Origin: Saccharibacillus sp. CPCC 101409
Lineage (GTDB): Bacteria > Bacillota > Bacilli > Paenibacillales > Paenibacillaceae
DNA length: 64,000 nucleotides
Assembly: GCF_030518235.1 (NCBI RefSeq)
Contig: NZ_JAULSA010000003.1
Span: forward strand, 514,748-578,747
Direction of reading: 5' to 3'
How positions within the stretch are numbered: position 1 is the stretch's first letter; each line of letters opens with the position of its first letter. Below the pieces are notes generated by a model. That model saw nothing but the letters and a program-made list of their open reading frames with translations. It did no database searches and was not told the origin of the DNA. The translations under genes and the position numbers were made by a program. Below are positions 26,904 to 36,536 of the stretch, piece by piece.

Positions 26904-27851
26904 CTACCACAGGCTGGATTTGGTGGTTCTGCGGGATACGTAATTGGCCGTCGTCACGAGGATCAGTCCGATAATGCCTTCGAACAATCCGACGGCGGTC
27001 GCGTAACTGAAACTTCCGCCGCTGATCCCGATCCGGTAGACATAGGTGGAGATGACGTCGGCCGTCTCGTAAGTCAGCGGATTGTACAGCAGCAGGATCT
27101 TCTCGAAGTTCGAGCCCAGGATGCCCCCGATGTCCAGAATGAGCAGGGTCATAATGGTCGGCAGGATGCCCGGAATCGTCACGTGCCAGGCCAGTTTGAA
27201 CCGGTTGGCCCCGTCGATCCGCGCCGCTTCGTACAGCTCGGTATTGATATTGGTCATCGCCGCCAGGTAGAGGATGGTGCCCCAGCCCAGCGCCTGCCAG
27301 ATGCCCGACGAGATGTAGATGGTCGGGAACCACTCGGGCAGCGAGATAAACGACAGCTTGGGCAGCCCGATCTGCTGAAGCAGCATATTGACCGGCCCGT
27401 TCAGCGACAGCAGTTCTTTGACCATGCCCGCCACGATAACGGTGGAGATAAAGTGCGGCAGGTAGGAGACGGTCTGCACGAACTTTTTGATGCCGATATT
27501 CTTCAGCTCGTTAATCAGCAGGGCGAAGATCAGCGTCAGCGGGAAGCGGATAATCAGGTAAAAAATGCTGAGCAGCAGATTGTTGCGGAACGCGCGCCAG
27601 AAAGTCGGGTCCTTCATAAACATTTCGAAGTACTTCAGCCCGACCCATTCGGTGCCCAGGAAATTCGGCCCGCCCCGGTATTTGCGGAACGCGATGATAT
27701 TGCCGAGCATCGGCGCGTATTTGAAGATCAGAAAGTAGAGCACCGGAACGACCAGGAACGAGTAAAGCACCCATTCCTTTCTGACGTGCTGCAGGAGCGT
27801 ATCGCGTTCTTTCGTCCTCGTTTTGACTTGTTTGCGGATCATGGTTCCCAT
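26904..27851 (-). CDS. Sugar ABC transporter permease (LplB-like, MalF type)
   Basis: 315 residues with six predicted TM helices and an EAA-type loop (YEAARIDGANRFKLAWHVTI, about 205-224). Basic N-terminus (MIRKQVKTRTKERD). ATG 27851 has GGAGGTG 7 nt upstream. First gene of the leftward transporter operon; the promoter must lie in the repeat-rich region to the right, where a perfect 16-bp inverted repeat is present. Confidence 0.9.
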   Translation of the reverse strand: MGTMIRKQVKTRTKERDTLLQHVRKEWVLYSFLVVPVLYFLIFKYAPMLGNIIAFRKYRGGPNFLGTEWVGLKYFEMFMKDPTFWRAFRNNLLLSIFYLIIRFPLTLIFALLINELKNIGIKKFVQTVSYLPHFISTVIVAGMVKELLSLNGPVNMLLQQIGLPKLSFISLPEWFPTIYISSGIWQALGWGTILYLAAMTNINTELYEAARIDGANRFKLAWHVTIPGILPTIMTLLILDIGGILGSNFEKILLLYNPLTYETADVISTYVYRIGISGGSFSYATAVGLFEGIIGLILVTTANYVSRRTTKSSLW

Positions 27852-27935
27852 GATCGGGTCACCTCCTCAAGTAGGATGGGAGAGAGGGCAGGTGCGTGAA
27901 GGGGGGCTCCGGGGAAGTTTCGTTACGGTCGCTTG

Positions 27936-27987
27936 TTGAAATCGGATTCCCTGATGGAGTAAGGGCGGGGTGGGAATCCGATTTCAA
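27936..27987. repeat. Perfect 16-bp inverted repeat upstream of the transporter operon
   Basis: TTGAAATCGGATTCCC (27936-27951) and GGGAATCCGATTTCAA (27972-27987) are exact reverse complements 20 nt apart. There is no T-run on either side, so it is not a standard terminator. It could be an operator, an RNA hairpin in the 5' leader, or the remains of a small inverted-repeat element. Confidence 0.7.
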
Positions 27988-28057
27988 AGGCGAACGCCGA
28001 CGCTTCTACACAGAGTTTCCCCCCACGCCCCAGGCACCCGGGTGGAGAAAGGTAAGT

Positions 28058-28437
28058 AAGGGCTGAGAGTCAAGGGCTAAGGGCTGAGAGTCAAGGGCTA
28101 AGGGCTGAGAGCCAAGGACTAAAGGCTAAGAGCCGAGAGCTGAGAGCCGAGAGTTGGAAGCTAAGGGCTAAGAGTCGAGAGCTAAGAGCTGAGAGCCGAG
28201 AGCTAAGAGCTAAGAGCTAAGAGCTAAGAGCTAAGAGCTAAGAGCTAAGAGCCAAGGACCAAGGACTAAAGGCTAAGAGCTAAAGGCTGAGAGCCGAGAG
28301 TTGGAAGCTAAAGGCTAAGAGCTAAGAGCCAAGAGTCAAGAGCCAAGGACTAAAGGCTAAGAGCTAAGGGCTAAGAGCTAAGAGCTAAAGGCTGAGAGCC
28401 AAGAACTAAGTAAGAGCCGGAAGCTAAGAGCTAGAAT
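28058..28437. repeat. Heptanucleotide tandem array
   Basis: About 380 bp of head-to-tail 7-mers, roughly 54 copies, mostly AAGAGCT with variants AAGGGCT, GAGAGTC, GAGAGCC, CAAGGAC and TAAAGGC. The purest block is near 28197-28248. It lies in the 1.3-kb gap 27852-29145, which has no credible gene. A 7-bp period is incompatible with a simple coding repeat. Confidence 0.9.
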
Positions 28438-28742
28438 CCAGAAGCCAAGCCAACAGCAAAAGCTAAGGTTCAAAAGTTGCAGGTCGAGATATGTTTTCGA
28501 AGAAAGTTCTTCGGAAGAATTGCGTATGTGCATGGTTCGTTTAAGGCGGTTTTGCAGCTTTATGCGAAAGGCCGGGTTTAGGCTTCGAAGCGATTTTTGC
28601 AGAAAGCTTTTGAGCGGACCGGTTTGGATCTGCTTGAGACAAGACGCCGGGAGTCGAAGTTCAGTCAAATCTGCTTCCTTCGAAATTTGAAGACGCGTCT
28701 TCGGGATGTTTCGGGAATTCCGCGTACTCCGAGAATCTTGGT

Positions 28743-28782
28743 GATTCTAGGATTCTAGGATTCTAGGATTCTAGGATTCTGA
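28743..28782. repeat. Octanucleotide tandem array (GATTCTAG)
   Basis: Four exact head-to-tail copies of GATTCTAG and a fifth ending GA. It lies 300 bp from the heptamer array and just before the four-unit dyad element. Confidence 0.9.
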
Positions 28783-28808
28783 GATTTCCGGGAATTCCAG
28801 GAATTCCG

Positions 28809-28995
28809 AAATAAGTGCGCAGGTGCAGTTATTTGGATCAGGTGGCGTCCGTTTTTGGAAATAAGTGCACACATACAACTATTTTGCGAAATACAGGAGA
28901 TTGGAGCGCGAAATAGGCAATTTAGTTGTATGCAGGCACTTATTTCGGCTAAAAGCGGATTTTGGCGGCAAATAAGTGTATACAGGCAGTTATTT
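28809..28995. repeat. Four-unit dyad element, version A, copy 2
   Basis: 26-nt units start at 28809, 28859, 28920 and 28970 (steps 50, 61, 50, identical to copy 1). Units 1, 2 and 4 read AAATAAGTG...TATTT; unit 3 is the reverse complement. The spacer between units 1 and 2 partly resembles the reverse complement of that between units 3 and 4 (TCCGTTTTT versus TCCGCTTTT), so the 187-bp element has a global inverted symmetry. Confidence 0.85.
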
Positions 28996-29145
28996 GCGAT
29001 TCGAGCGTCGTCTCATCGCTATTCGACCCGAGCCGACCTGGCCCAGTCCGCTCGATTCTGCTCCGTACCGCTTGTACGCGGCTTCGCGGCAGCCGGGCTC
29101 CGGTCCAAGCCTGCTCGGCTTCGCTCCGCTCCAAATTCAGCCTGT

Positions 29146-31287
29146 TCAAGCTTCGGCTTGCAGGGTGAAAGCCTTCGGCGTTTGGCCGGTCAGTTCGGCG
29201 CTGCGGCGGTCGGGTTGGGATGTGCCGATATGGACGGTGTAGCTGCCGGTTTCCACGGAAGATGAGCCATCGAAGCCGCACAGCGCGAAAGCTTCGAACG
29301 GCAGGATCAGCTCAATCTCGGCGGAAGACCCGGCTTCAAGCTCGACGCTGCGGAACGCTTTGAGCTGCGGGTTCGGCGTGCCTGCGCGGTCGGCTTTGAC
29401 GTAAGCCTGCACGATTTCGCGGCAGGCGCGGTCGCCGCGGTTGACCAGGCGGATGCTGGCGGCGACGCCGCTTTGCGTGACGCGGTCCGTATCGAGCGCG
29501 GCGGCTTCGATCTCGACCTCGCCGTAGGTCAGGCCGAAGCCGAACGGATAAAGCGCTTCGCCGCTCATATAGCGGTAAGTGCGGTTCTTCATCGAGTAGT
29601 CGGTGAAGGCCGGCAGTTCTTCCGATGTGCGGTAGAACGTAACGGGAAGCTTGCCCGACGGCGAGATGTCGCCGAAGATCGCTTCGGCCAGCGCCCGGCC
29701 GCCCTGCGCGCCGGGGTACCAGGCCTGGATAACGGCCGGGATATGCTCGTCGGCGTAATTGACGGCCAGCGCGCTGCCCGACAGCAGCGCCAGGATGACC
29801 GGCTTGCCGCTTTCGTGCGCGATGCGCAGCAGTTCTTCCTGCATGCCCGGCAGCTTGAGGTCCGGCTTGTCGCCGCTGGCGAACGCGTTGCCCATATCGC
29901 CTTCTTCGCCTTCGAGCCCGGAGTCGAGGCCGAGGCAGACGATGACGACGTCGCTTTCCGCGCAGACGCCCCTGGCTTCGGCGGAGCGGTCTCCGGCCGC
30001 GGCGAGACCGCCGACTTTGTCCTGGAACAGATGGCAGCCTTCCGAATACAGCACGCGCGCGTCGTCGCCCAGGTAATCCTGGATGCCTTCAAGCGGCGTG
30101 ACGTAGCGGGAAGCGGTGCCTTCGTAGTTGCCGACCAGCGCGCGGCGGTTGTTGGCGTTCGGGCCGATCACGCCCACCGTGCGGACTTTGCTTTTGTCCA
30201 GCGGCAGCAGGCCGTCGTTCTTGAGCAGCACAAGCGATTCGCGGGCCGCTTTGAGATTCAATTCTTTCATGGCCGGCGAATCGGTTTCCGTATAGCCGAT
30301 CGAAGAGAACGGCACATCGGCCGGATCGTCGAATAGTCCGAGCTTCATGCGGGTGGTGAACAGGCGGGTGACCGCCGTGTCGATCTGCTTTTCCGTAACC
30401 AGCCCCTGCTCGATCGCCGCTTCGAGGAACAGGAACAAACTGCCGCAGTTCAGGTCGCAGCCGTGCTTGACGGCCAGCGCCACCGATTCGACTTCGTTCG
30501 CCGTGACTTTGTGATGCAGATGGAAGTCGCGGATCGCCCAGCAGTCGGAGACGACGTGGCCGTCGAAGCCCCAGGCGCCGCGCAGGATCTGCTCCAGCAG
30601 CAGTTCGCTGCCGCAGCACGGTTCGTCGTTGGTGCGGTTGTACGCGCCCATCACGGCTTCGACCCGCGCTTCCTGCACGCAGGCTTTGAACGCCGGCAGA
30701 TACGTTTCGTGCAGATCGCGGTCGGAGACGACCGCGTTGAAGCTGTGGCGGATATCTTCCGGTCCCGAGTGGACCGCGAAGTGCTTGGCGCAGGCGGCCG
30801 TCTTCAGATAATTCTCGTCGTCGCCCTGGAGTCCGTTAATGAAGCGGACGGCCAGCCGCGCCGTCAGGTGCGGGTCTTCGCCGTAGGTTTCGTGGCCGCG
30901 GCCCCAGCGGGGATCGCGGAAGATATTGACGTTCGGCGCCCACAGGGTCAGCCCTTTGTAGATGTCGGTGTCGCCGTAGCGCTGCTGCATATTGAACTTG
31001 GAGCGCGTTTCCGTAGCGATGGCGTCGGCGACTTCTTCGAGCAGGTCTTCGTCGAAAGTGGCCGCCAGGCCGATCGCCTGCGGGAAGATGGTCGCCGTGC
31101 CGGCGCGCGCCACGCCGTGCAGCCCTTCGTTCCACCAGTTGTACGCTTTGACGTCCAGCCGCTCGATCGCCGGGGCGGCGTGGACCATCTGGTGGATCTT
31201 TTCTTTCAGCGTCATCTGCGCAACCAGCTGCCCGGCTTTTTGTTTGTGCGTTTGGATCTTGTCCCGATTCTCCGTCAAACTCGTCAT
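29146..31287 (-). CDS. Glycoside hydrolase family 3, probable beta-xylosidase/beta-glucosidase
   Basis: 713 residues. N-terminal barrel with WWNEGLHGVAR, RDPRWGRGHETYGEDP and KHF motifs, nucleophile D248 in VVSDCW, then the alpha/beta sandwich and a C-terminal fibronectin-III-like domain. The WWNEGLHG form is frequent in GH3 xylan beta-xylosidases. No signal peptide, so it acts on imported oligosaccharides. Start ATG 31287 after GGGAGGACAA; the frame stays open far upstream but overlaps aguA. Last gene of the leftward uxuA-uxuB-aguA operon, 107 nt after aguA. With AguA it would strip xylo-oligosaccharides to xylose. Confidence 0.9.
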   Translation of the reverse strand: MTSLTENRDKIQTHKQKAGQLVAQMTLKEKIHQMVHAAPAIERLDVKAYNWWNEGLHGVARAGTATIFPQAIGLAATFDEDLLEEVADAIATETRSKFNMQQRYGDTDIYKGLTLWAPNVNIFRDPRWGRGHETYGEDPHLTARLAVRFINGLQGDDENYLKTAACAKHFAVHSGPEDIRHSFNAVVSDRDLHETYLPAFKACVQEARVEAVMGAYNRTNDEPCCGSELLLEQILRGAWGFDGHVVSDCWAIRDFHLHHKVTANEVESVALAVKHGCDLNCGSLFLFLEAAIEQGLVTEKQIDTAVTRLFTTRMKLGLFDDPADVPFSSIGYTETDSPAMKELNLKAARESLVLLKNDGLLPLDKSKVRTVGVIGPNANNRRALVGNYEGTASRYVTPLEGIQDYLGDDARVLYSEGCHLFQDKVGGLAAAGDRSAEARGVCAESDVVIVCLGLDSGLEGEEGDMGNAFASGDKPDLKLPGMQEELLRIAHESGKPVILALLSGSALAVNYADEHIPAVIQAWYPGAQGGRALAEAIFGDISPSGKLPVTFYRTSEELPAFTDYSMKNRTYRYMSGEALYPFGFGLTYGEVEIEAAALDTDRVTQSGVAASIRLVNRGDRACREIVQAYVKADRAGTPNPQLKAFRSVELEAGSSAEIELILPFEAFALCGFDGSSSVETGSYTVHIGTSQPDRRSAELTGQTPKAFTLQAEA

Positions 31288-31394
31288 GCGGTTGTCCTCC
31301 CTTAAAAAGATGGGGTGATCATCGAATCCGTGGGCGTGAAATCCGCGAAGCGGATAAGGCTCGTTTCGATGCCGGCTTCCGTTCGGGGAGCGCG

Positions 31395-33464
31395 TCAGGC
31401 GTAAACCGGGCGCTCCCGTTCGTCGGGGATGCCCGATTTTCGGTAAAAATACGTATTGACCACATCGCGCCACTGCCGGGCATTTTTCAGCTGTCCGCTC
31501 AGCCGCTCCAGGATGTGCGCGAAGCGCTGCGCGTCCACGCCGCTTTCCAGCTCCCGCCAGCGTGCGATCCAGTTCTCCACTTTTTCCGCGCCGTCGAAGC
31601 GGCTGTCGTAGATGTGCTGGATCACCGTTTTGCCGGATTTCAGCACATGGGTATACGGAACGTGATGGAAGAACAGCAGCAGTTCGTCGGGGCAGTTCTC
31701 CAGCGAGTCGTAGACTTCGCGGTTCTCCGGCGCGTACTGCCCGGCGTAGCCGGTGCCGGTGAGGACCGTGCGGTCCACGCCGAGTCCGGCATGGTCCGAG
31801 AAGTGGTAGGTGCCCCACTTGGAATATTCGTAGCCGTCCACGTCGACGGCGTAATGGTAATGCGGCTGGACCATCCAGCCGACGCCGAGCGGGGCGGTGT
31901 AACTTTCGTATACCGGCCACGATTCCAGCAGCAGCTCCTTGACGAAAGAAGCGGCTCGGCTCGACGGTCCGAAAGTCAGCCGGCTCCATTCGTCCGCGAT
32001 CTCTTCCGCCGTCAGCTCGGGATTCCAGGCCAGGCGGCCGAAGCCGAACAGATTGGCCTGGGCCAGATGGTGGCCGGTCCAGTTGTCGTCGCTGCCGATA
32101 TTGGATACGGCCGCGATTCCGCTGTGCTTGAACGGATGCACTTCGCCGGCGGCGATCGCTTTGACGGTGCTGCCGGGTCCTTGCAGATGCGTATCGAAGT
32201 CGAGCGAGCGCTTCCACTGCGGAACGAGGAAGCAGACGTCGCGCTGCTGGCCGGTGTATTCCTGCGCGATCTGGAATTCCATGACCTGGTTCGTGTGCGG
32301 CATCGCCCCGAACAGGGGAGAGACCGGCTCGCGCACCTGGAAGTCCATCGGGCCGTTCTTGATCTGGAGCACGACATTGTCTTTGAACCGTTCGTCGAGC
32401 GGGCGGAAATGGTCGTATGCCGCTCTCGCGCGGTCGGTCGAACGGTCGCGCCAGTCCTGGTGGCAGTCGTACACGAAGCAGCGCCACATGACCAGGCCGC
32501 CGAACGGTTCCAGCGCTTCGGCCAGCATATTCGCGCCGTCCGCGTGGTCGCGTCCGTACGTGAACGGCCCCGGCCGGTTCTCGGAATCCGCCTTGACCAC
32601 GAAGCCGCCGAACTCCGGCACGGCCGCGTAGATCTCTTCGGCTTTGGACCGCCACCAGGAGCGGACGCCTTCGTCCAACGGATCGGCCGTGTCCAGCTCG
32701 CCAAGCTCGAGCGGGGCGGCGTAGTTGGCGCTCAGGAACAGCCGGATGCCGTAGCTTCCGAAGATGTCCGCCAGCCGCGCCACGTCGGGCAGCAGGGCGG
32801 AGGTAATCAGCTTCGTTTCCTCGCGGTGCACGTTGACGTTGTTGACCGAGATCGCGTTGATGCCGACCGAAGCCAGCAGCCTGGCGTAATCGCGGATGCG
32901 CTCCGATTCCGGCAGCACCCGGTTGTCCCGGTAAAGAATCGAACCGCCGGAGTAGCCGCGTTCCACGCTGCCGTCCATATTGTCCCACTGGTCGATCATG
33001 CGCAGCGCATTGCGCGGCGATTCCGTCAGGTCCAGCCCGTCCAGCGATTCGGGCGAAGCGCCGCTGCCGAGCAGGCGGAGCAAATGGAACACCGCCTGCA
33101 GCAGTCCGCGCTCCGAGCCGCCGCGCAGGATCAGGTAACGTTCGCCGCCCCGTCCGCCGGAGCGGATCGCGTAAGCTTCTTCCGCAAGCGGAAGCGCCTT
33201 CAATTCGTCCGCGTCGGAGGCGGCCGATTCGATGGAACCGGCGACAAGCACGGAAGGGCCGGCGGAAGTCGTCAGCTCCGCGCGGATGCCGGCCAGCGCA
33301 AGTACGCCTTCGGTCCACTCATGCAGCGCCGAGGCGCCCGGTCCTTCGCTGAAATTCCCTTCGGCGCGAACGCGCCCGAGCAGGGGACGCCAGGCTGCGG
33401 CGTTCGCTTCGTCTTCTATCCGCCGTTCGTCCGGCAGCCAGCCCTGATAGCCTTTTGATCTCAC
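31395..33464 (-). CDS. aguA: Alpha-glucuronidase, GH67
   Basis: 689 residues, the usual length for GH67. Recognisable blocks: [30 protein letters not shown], the [16 protein letters not shown] strand and [11 protein letters not shown]. The enzyme removes (4-O-methyl)glucuronic acid from the non-reducing end of aldouronates and works in the cytosol (no signal peptide here). GTG 33464 follows AAGGAGAGA; only 2 nt separate it from the uxuB stop. In Paenibacillus sp. JDR-2 aguA lies with lplA-lplB-ytcP and xylanase genes; here the transporter is a separate operon 3.5 kb away and no GH10 xylanase is seen. Confidence 0.93.
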   Translation of the reverse strand: MRSKGYQGWLPDERRIEDEANAAAWRPLLGRVRAEGNFSEGPGASALHEWTEGVLALAGIRAELTTSAGPSVLVAGSIESAASDADELKALPLAEEAYAIRSGGRGGERYLILRGGSERGLLQAVFHLLRLLGSGASPESLDGLDLTESPRNALRMIDQWDNMDGSVERGYSGGSILYRDNRVLPESERIRDYARLLASVGINAISVNNVNVHREETKLITSALLPDVARLADIFGSYGIRLFLSANYAAPLELGELDTADPLDEGVRSWWRSKAEEIYAAVPEFGGFVVKADSENRPGPFTYGRDHADGANMLAEALEPFGGLVMWRCFVYDCHQDWRDRSTDRARAAYDHFRPLDERFKDNVVLQIKNGPMDFQVREPVSPLFGAMPHTNQVMEFQIAQEYTGQQRDVCFLVPQWKRSLDFDTHLQGPGSTVKAIAAGEVHPFKHSGIAAVSNIGSDDNWTGHHLAQANLFGFGRLAWNPELTAEEIADEWSRLTFGPSSRAASFVKELLLESWPVYESYTAPLGVGWMVQPHYHYAVDVDGYEYSKWGTYHFSDHAGLGVDRTVLTGTGYAGQYAPENREVYDSLENCPDELLLFFHHVPYTHVLKSGKTVIQHIYDSRFDGAEKVENWIARWRELESGVDAQRFAHILERLSGQLKNARQWRDVVNTYFYRKSGIPDERERPVYA

Positions 33465-33466
33465 GT

Positions 33467-35161
33467 TTATTCTCTCCTTCCGCTTCCTTGTAATCCCGGC
33501 GTCTGCGGCGTGCCGAGTTCGCGTTCCAGCGTTCGCCGTACCGCTCCGGGTCCGTCCAGCATATCGCGAAACAGCTTTTCGATCTTCGCGCCCAGTCCCG
33601 AAGCGTACAGGTCGACGCCGAACAGGTCGGTGTCCGACAGGATAGCGCGGGGGTCGGCCGTCCGGGCCCGATCGGCCAGAGCATTCGCGGCGTCCGGTCG
33701 TTCCGTCCGCCGTTCATAAGCGTCTCCAAGCAGCCGGGCTTGCAGATGTTCCAGCAGCGGGTCGGGACTCGGTTCGAACGGCCGGCCTTCGTCGTCGATA
33801 CCGAGCAGGTACCGGCACCAAGCGGCGATCGCCAGCGGAATCGCCGTCAGCTCCGCGGGGTCCATACCGTCGCGTTCCATATAGGAACGGATCGTCTGCC
33901 CGTAACGGATGCCGATTTTCTGCGACGTATCGGAAGCGATCCGCTGCGGCGTGTCCGGGATATAAGGATTCGGCAGCCGTTCGCTCAGCACTTCTTCCAG
34001 AAACGTCTCCGGCCGGATAATGCCGGGATCGGTCACGACCGGCAGCCCCTCGCCGCGGCCGATCGTCTCGGCCAGCCTGCGCAGCAGCGGATCGCGCATC
34101 TCGTCGGCGATCCGGGTGTACCCGAGCAGGCAGCCCGTCACGGCCAGCGCCGTATGCAGCGGGTTGAGGCAGGCCGTCACTTTCATCGTATCGGTCCGGT
34201 TGACCGTATCGCGGTCCGCCAGCAGGATGCCGCCGGCTTCGAGCGGCGGCCGGCCCGCCGGAAAGCGGTCTTCGATCACCAGGTACTCGCCGATCTCCGC
34301 GTTGACGAACGGAGCGGCGTACGTATTGCGGGAAGTCGCCGAACCTTCCATGCCGCCGATGCCCAGCCGCTCCAGCTCTTCGCGGATCGCGGGGGACGGG
34401 CGGGGCGTGATCTTGTCGATCATGGTCAGCGGAAACGAGATCTTGTCTTTATCCGCAAGGTAGTCGGCGAAGCCGCTTCGAACGAGTCCGCGCCGCTCCC
34501 ATTCCCGCGCAACCGCCAGCATGGCGCTTCGCAGCACATCGCCGTTGTGCGGACAATTGTCGAGACTGACGAACGCCAGCGGATAAGCGCCGGCGAGGTA
34601 GCGCCGGTAGGCGAGCGAAGCGGCGATGCCCATGGCGTGCGCCGGACGTTCCGGTCCGCTTTCGAGGTCGGCGGCCGCTTCCGGCGGATATTCGCCGCCC
34701 GGCCCCGTCAGCGCATAGCCTTTTTCCGTAATCGTGAACGTCACGAGCTGAAGGCTCGGATTCTCGAACGCGTTCGTCAGCACCGCGTAATCGTCCGCGC
34801 GATCGGGATCGGCGCAAACGGCCTGCGCGACGCTTGCGATCACTTCTTTGCGCAGTCCGCCGCCCGCGCTCGTCTCCACCAGCAGCGTCAGGTTGTCGTG
34901 CGGCCGGTAGACGAGATCGATCGTTTCGGAATCGGGCGTTCCCGCCGCGATGATTCCGCTGCGCGCCAATCCCGCGTTCAGCAGCTTCTGCTGCGCTTTG
35001 GCGACCAGCGCCCGGAAGATGTTGCCCGCTCCGAAATGCACCCAGACCGGCCGCTCCCGCGTCTCGGCGATCATCCGCCGCCGGTCGAACCCGGGAAGCT
35101 CCACGCCGGTCCGTTCCCAGGCTTCGCGGTCTTCCAGTCCGCGCTCACTCAGCTCCAACAT
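33467..35161 (-). CDS. uxuB: Fructuronate reductase / mannitol dehydrogenase family (UxuB)
   Basis: 564 residues. [11 protein letters not shown] near residue 42 is the NAD-binding start of the polyol/mannitol dehydrogenase family; [11 protein letters not shown] and [11 protein letters not shown] are conserved active-site blocks (the Lys of the DKITP region is catalytic in the family). Next to uxuA the natural reading is NADH-dependent interconversion of fructuronate and mannonate. It overlaps the 3' end of uxuA by 17 nt, pointing to coupled translation. Confidence 0.88.
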   Translation of the reverse strand: MLELSERGLEDREAWERTGVELPGFDRRRMIAETRERPVWVHFGAGNIFRALVAKAQQKLLNAGLARSGIIAAGTPDSETIDLVYRPHDNLTLLVETSAGGGLRKEVIASVAQAVCADPDRADDYAVLTNAFENPSLQLVTFTITEKGYALTGPGGEYPPEAAADLESGPERPAHAMGIAASLAYRRYLAGAYPLAFVSLDNCPHNGDVLRSAMLAVAREWERRGLVRSGFADYLADKDKISFPLTMIDKITPRPSPAIREELERLGIGGMEGSATSRNTYAAPFVNAEIGEYLVIEDRFPAGRPPLEAGGILLADRDTVNRTDTMKVTACLNPLHTALAVTGCLLGYTRIADEMRDPLLRRLAETIGRGEGLPVVTDPGIIRPETFLEEVLSERLPNPYIPDTPQRIASDTSQKIGIRYGQTIRSYMERDGMDPAELTAIPLAIAAWCRYLLGIDDEGRPFEPSPDPLLEHLQARLLGDAYERRTERPDAANALADRARTADPRAILSDTDLFGVDLYASGLGAKIEKLFRDMLDGPGAVRRTLERELGTPQTPGLQGSGRRE

Positions 35162-36263
35162 TCACTTCGCCTCCCCTGGCCGCGATATCCGCCGCGCGGC
35201 GGGCATCGCCGAGACCGTCCCAGACGCCCAGCAGATACATCACGCCGAACGCGCGGTCGTACAGACCGTAACCCGGGCGGCAGCGGCTTTCCTCTCCCCA
35301 GAGATGCCGGCCGTGGTCCGGACGGATATACCCTTCGTAGTCGTGCTCGTGCAGGATGCGCACCAGTTCCGGCAGATTCACGCTGCCGTCGCCCAGACGA
35401 TGCGAGACTTCGATGAAGTCGCCGTTCTCGAATACTCTCACATTGCGCAGGTGCGCGAAGTGGACCCGGTCGATAAATTCCGTCAGGATCGCCGGCAGGT
35501 CGTTCAGCGGACTCGTTCCGAGCGAGCCGGAGCAGAAAGTCAGGCCGTTGCAGGGACTGTCCACCGCCCGCAGCAGTCGGCGGATCGTCTCCCGGCTGCG
35601 CACGATGCGGGGCAGTCCGAAGATCGGCCAGGCCGGATCGTCCGGGTGGATCGCCATTTTGACGCCGAATTCTTCGCAGACCGGAACGATCCGCTCAAGG
35701 AAGTAGACCAGATTGTCGAACAGGATCTCCTCGGTCACTCCCGCATACGCGGCGAACAGTTCGTCGAGCCGGGCGAGCCGGTCCGGTTCCCAGCCGGGGA
35801 TCGTGAATTCTCCGCCGCCCCGGATAATCATTTCCGCCATTTCGTAGGGATTTTCCGAGATGGAAGCCTTTTCATAAAACAAAGCGTTCGATCCGTCCGG
35901 CAGCTCCCGATAGAGGTCCGTGCGCGTCCAGTCGAAGATCGGCATGAAATTGTAGCAGATCACTTTTACGCCCACCGCGGCCAGCTTGCGGATCGTATCG
36001 GCGTAAATATCGATATACCGGTCGCGCGAAGGAAGCCCGATCTTGATGTCGTCGTGCACGTTGACGCTCTCCACGACCGCCGTGCTGAATCCCTTGGATG
36101 CGATCCGGTCCGCTTCGGCGCGAATTTCGTCCATTTCCCATACTTCGCCGGCCGTCTTGTGATGCAAGGACCACACGATCCCGGACACGCCGGGGATCTG
36201 CCGGATCTGATCGAGCGTGATATTGTCGTTGCCTTCGCCGTACCAGCGCCAGGTCATCTTCAT
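35145..36263 (-). CDS. uxuA: Mannonate dehydratase
   Basis: 372 residues. TWRWYGEGNDNITLDQIRQIPGV is the family N-terminus; AIHPDDPAWPIFGLPRIV and the HLRNV and GYIRPDHGRH segments carry metal-ligand His/Asp residues. Converts D-mannonate to 2-keto-3-deoxygluconate, the step after UxuB. ATG 36263 has GGAGG 8 nt upstream; a start at 36305 would overlap the operator. First gene of the uxuA-uxuB-aguA-GH3 operon, divergent from the GntR regulator. Confidence 0.93.
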   Translation of the reverse strand: MKMTWRWYGEGNDNITLDQIRQIPGVSGIVWSLHHKTAGEVWEMDEIRAEADRIASKGFSTAVVESVNVHDDIKIGLPSRDRYIDIYADTIRKLAAVGVKVICYNFMPIFDWTRTDLYRELPDGSNALFYEKASISENPYEMAEMIIRGGGEFTIPGWEPDRLARLDELFAAYAGVTEEILFDNLVYFLERIVPVCEEFGVKMAIHPDDPAWPIFGLPRIVRSRETIRRLLRAVDSPCNGLTFCSGSLGTSPLNDLPAILTEFIDRVHFAHLRNVRVFENGDFIEVSHRLGDGSVNLPELVRILHEHDYEGYIRPDHGRHLWGEESRCRPGYGLYDRAFGVMYLLGVWDGLGDARRAADIAARGGEVNVGAE

Positions 36264-36307
36264 GAAATAGCCTCCTGCTTGGCATGAACCAATTTCTGAA
36301 TTCAAAT

Positions 36308-36319
36308 CTTGTATACAAG
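36308..36319. promoter_or_regulatory. Candidate GntR/FadR-type operator upstream of uxuA
   Basis: CTTGTATACAAG is a perfect 12-bp palindrome containing the TnGTnnACnA pattern of FadR-subfamily operators, placed 45 nt upstream of the uxuA start. Confidence 0.6.
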
Positions 36320-36439
36320 AACAAGTTCATGATAAATTCGAAATTCTCTTCTGTCAATCCTTTATTTTCAAAGAATTCATTCGTAAGCGAATTGAATGTC
36401 ATTTTTTTGTAAGCGCTTATTTTTGTTTTGTGAAAAACG

Positions 36440-36458
36440 TTGTATACTACTGGTTATA
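36440..36458. promoter_or_regulatory. Second half-conserved operator near the gntR promoter
   Basis: TTGTATAC recurs here, with GTTATAC following, so GTATA...TATAC forms an imperfect dyad. Its position about 80 nt upstream of the regulator ATG fits autoregulation. Weaker than the uxuA-proximal site. Confidence 0.4.
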
Positions 36459-36536
36459 CGCAGGCCGACCAGCGGGGAGGAGCAAAAGGTTTGCGTACAT
36501 ATCCGGGTATGAGATACTCGGGAAAGGAGGGATTCC

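Noticed and set aside
28378..28668. 96-codon minus-strand ORF ending in Leu/Ser-rich sequence
   Set aside because: The C-terminal part is translation of the heptamer array; no RBS or conservation is visible.
28855..29265. 136-codon plus-strand ORF across the dyad element
   Set aside because: It runs through repeat units and antisense to the 3' end of the GH3 gene; composition is not protein-like.
36423..36448. Promoter boxes TTGTTT/TATACT for the gntR gene
   Set aside because: The spacing is 14 nt, too short for a standard promoter; the TATACT is better explained as part of an operator dyad.
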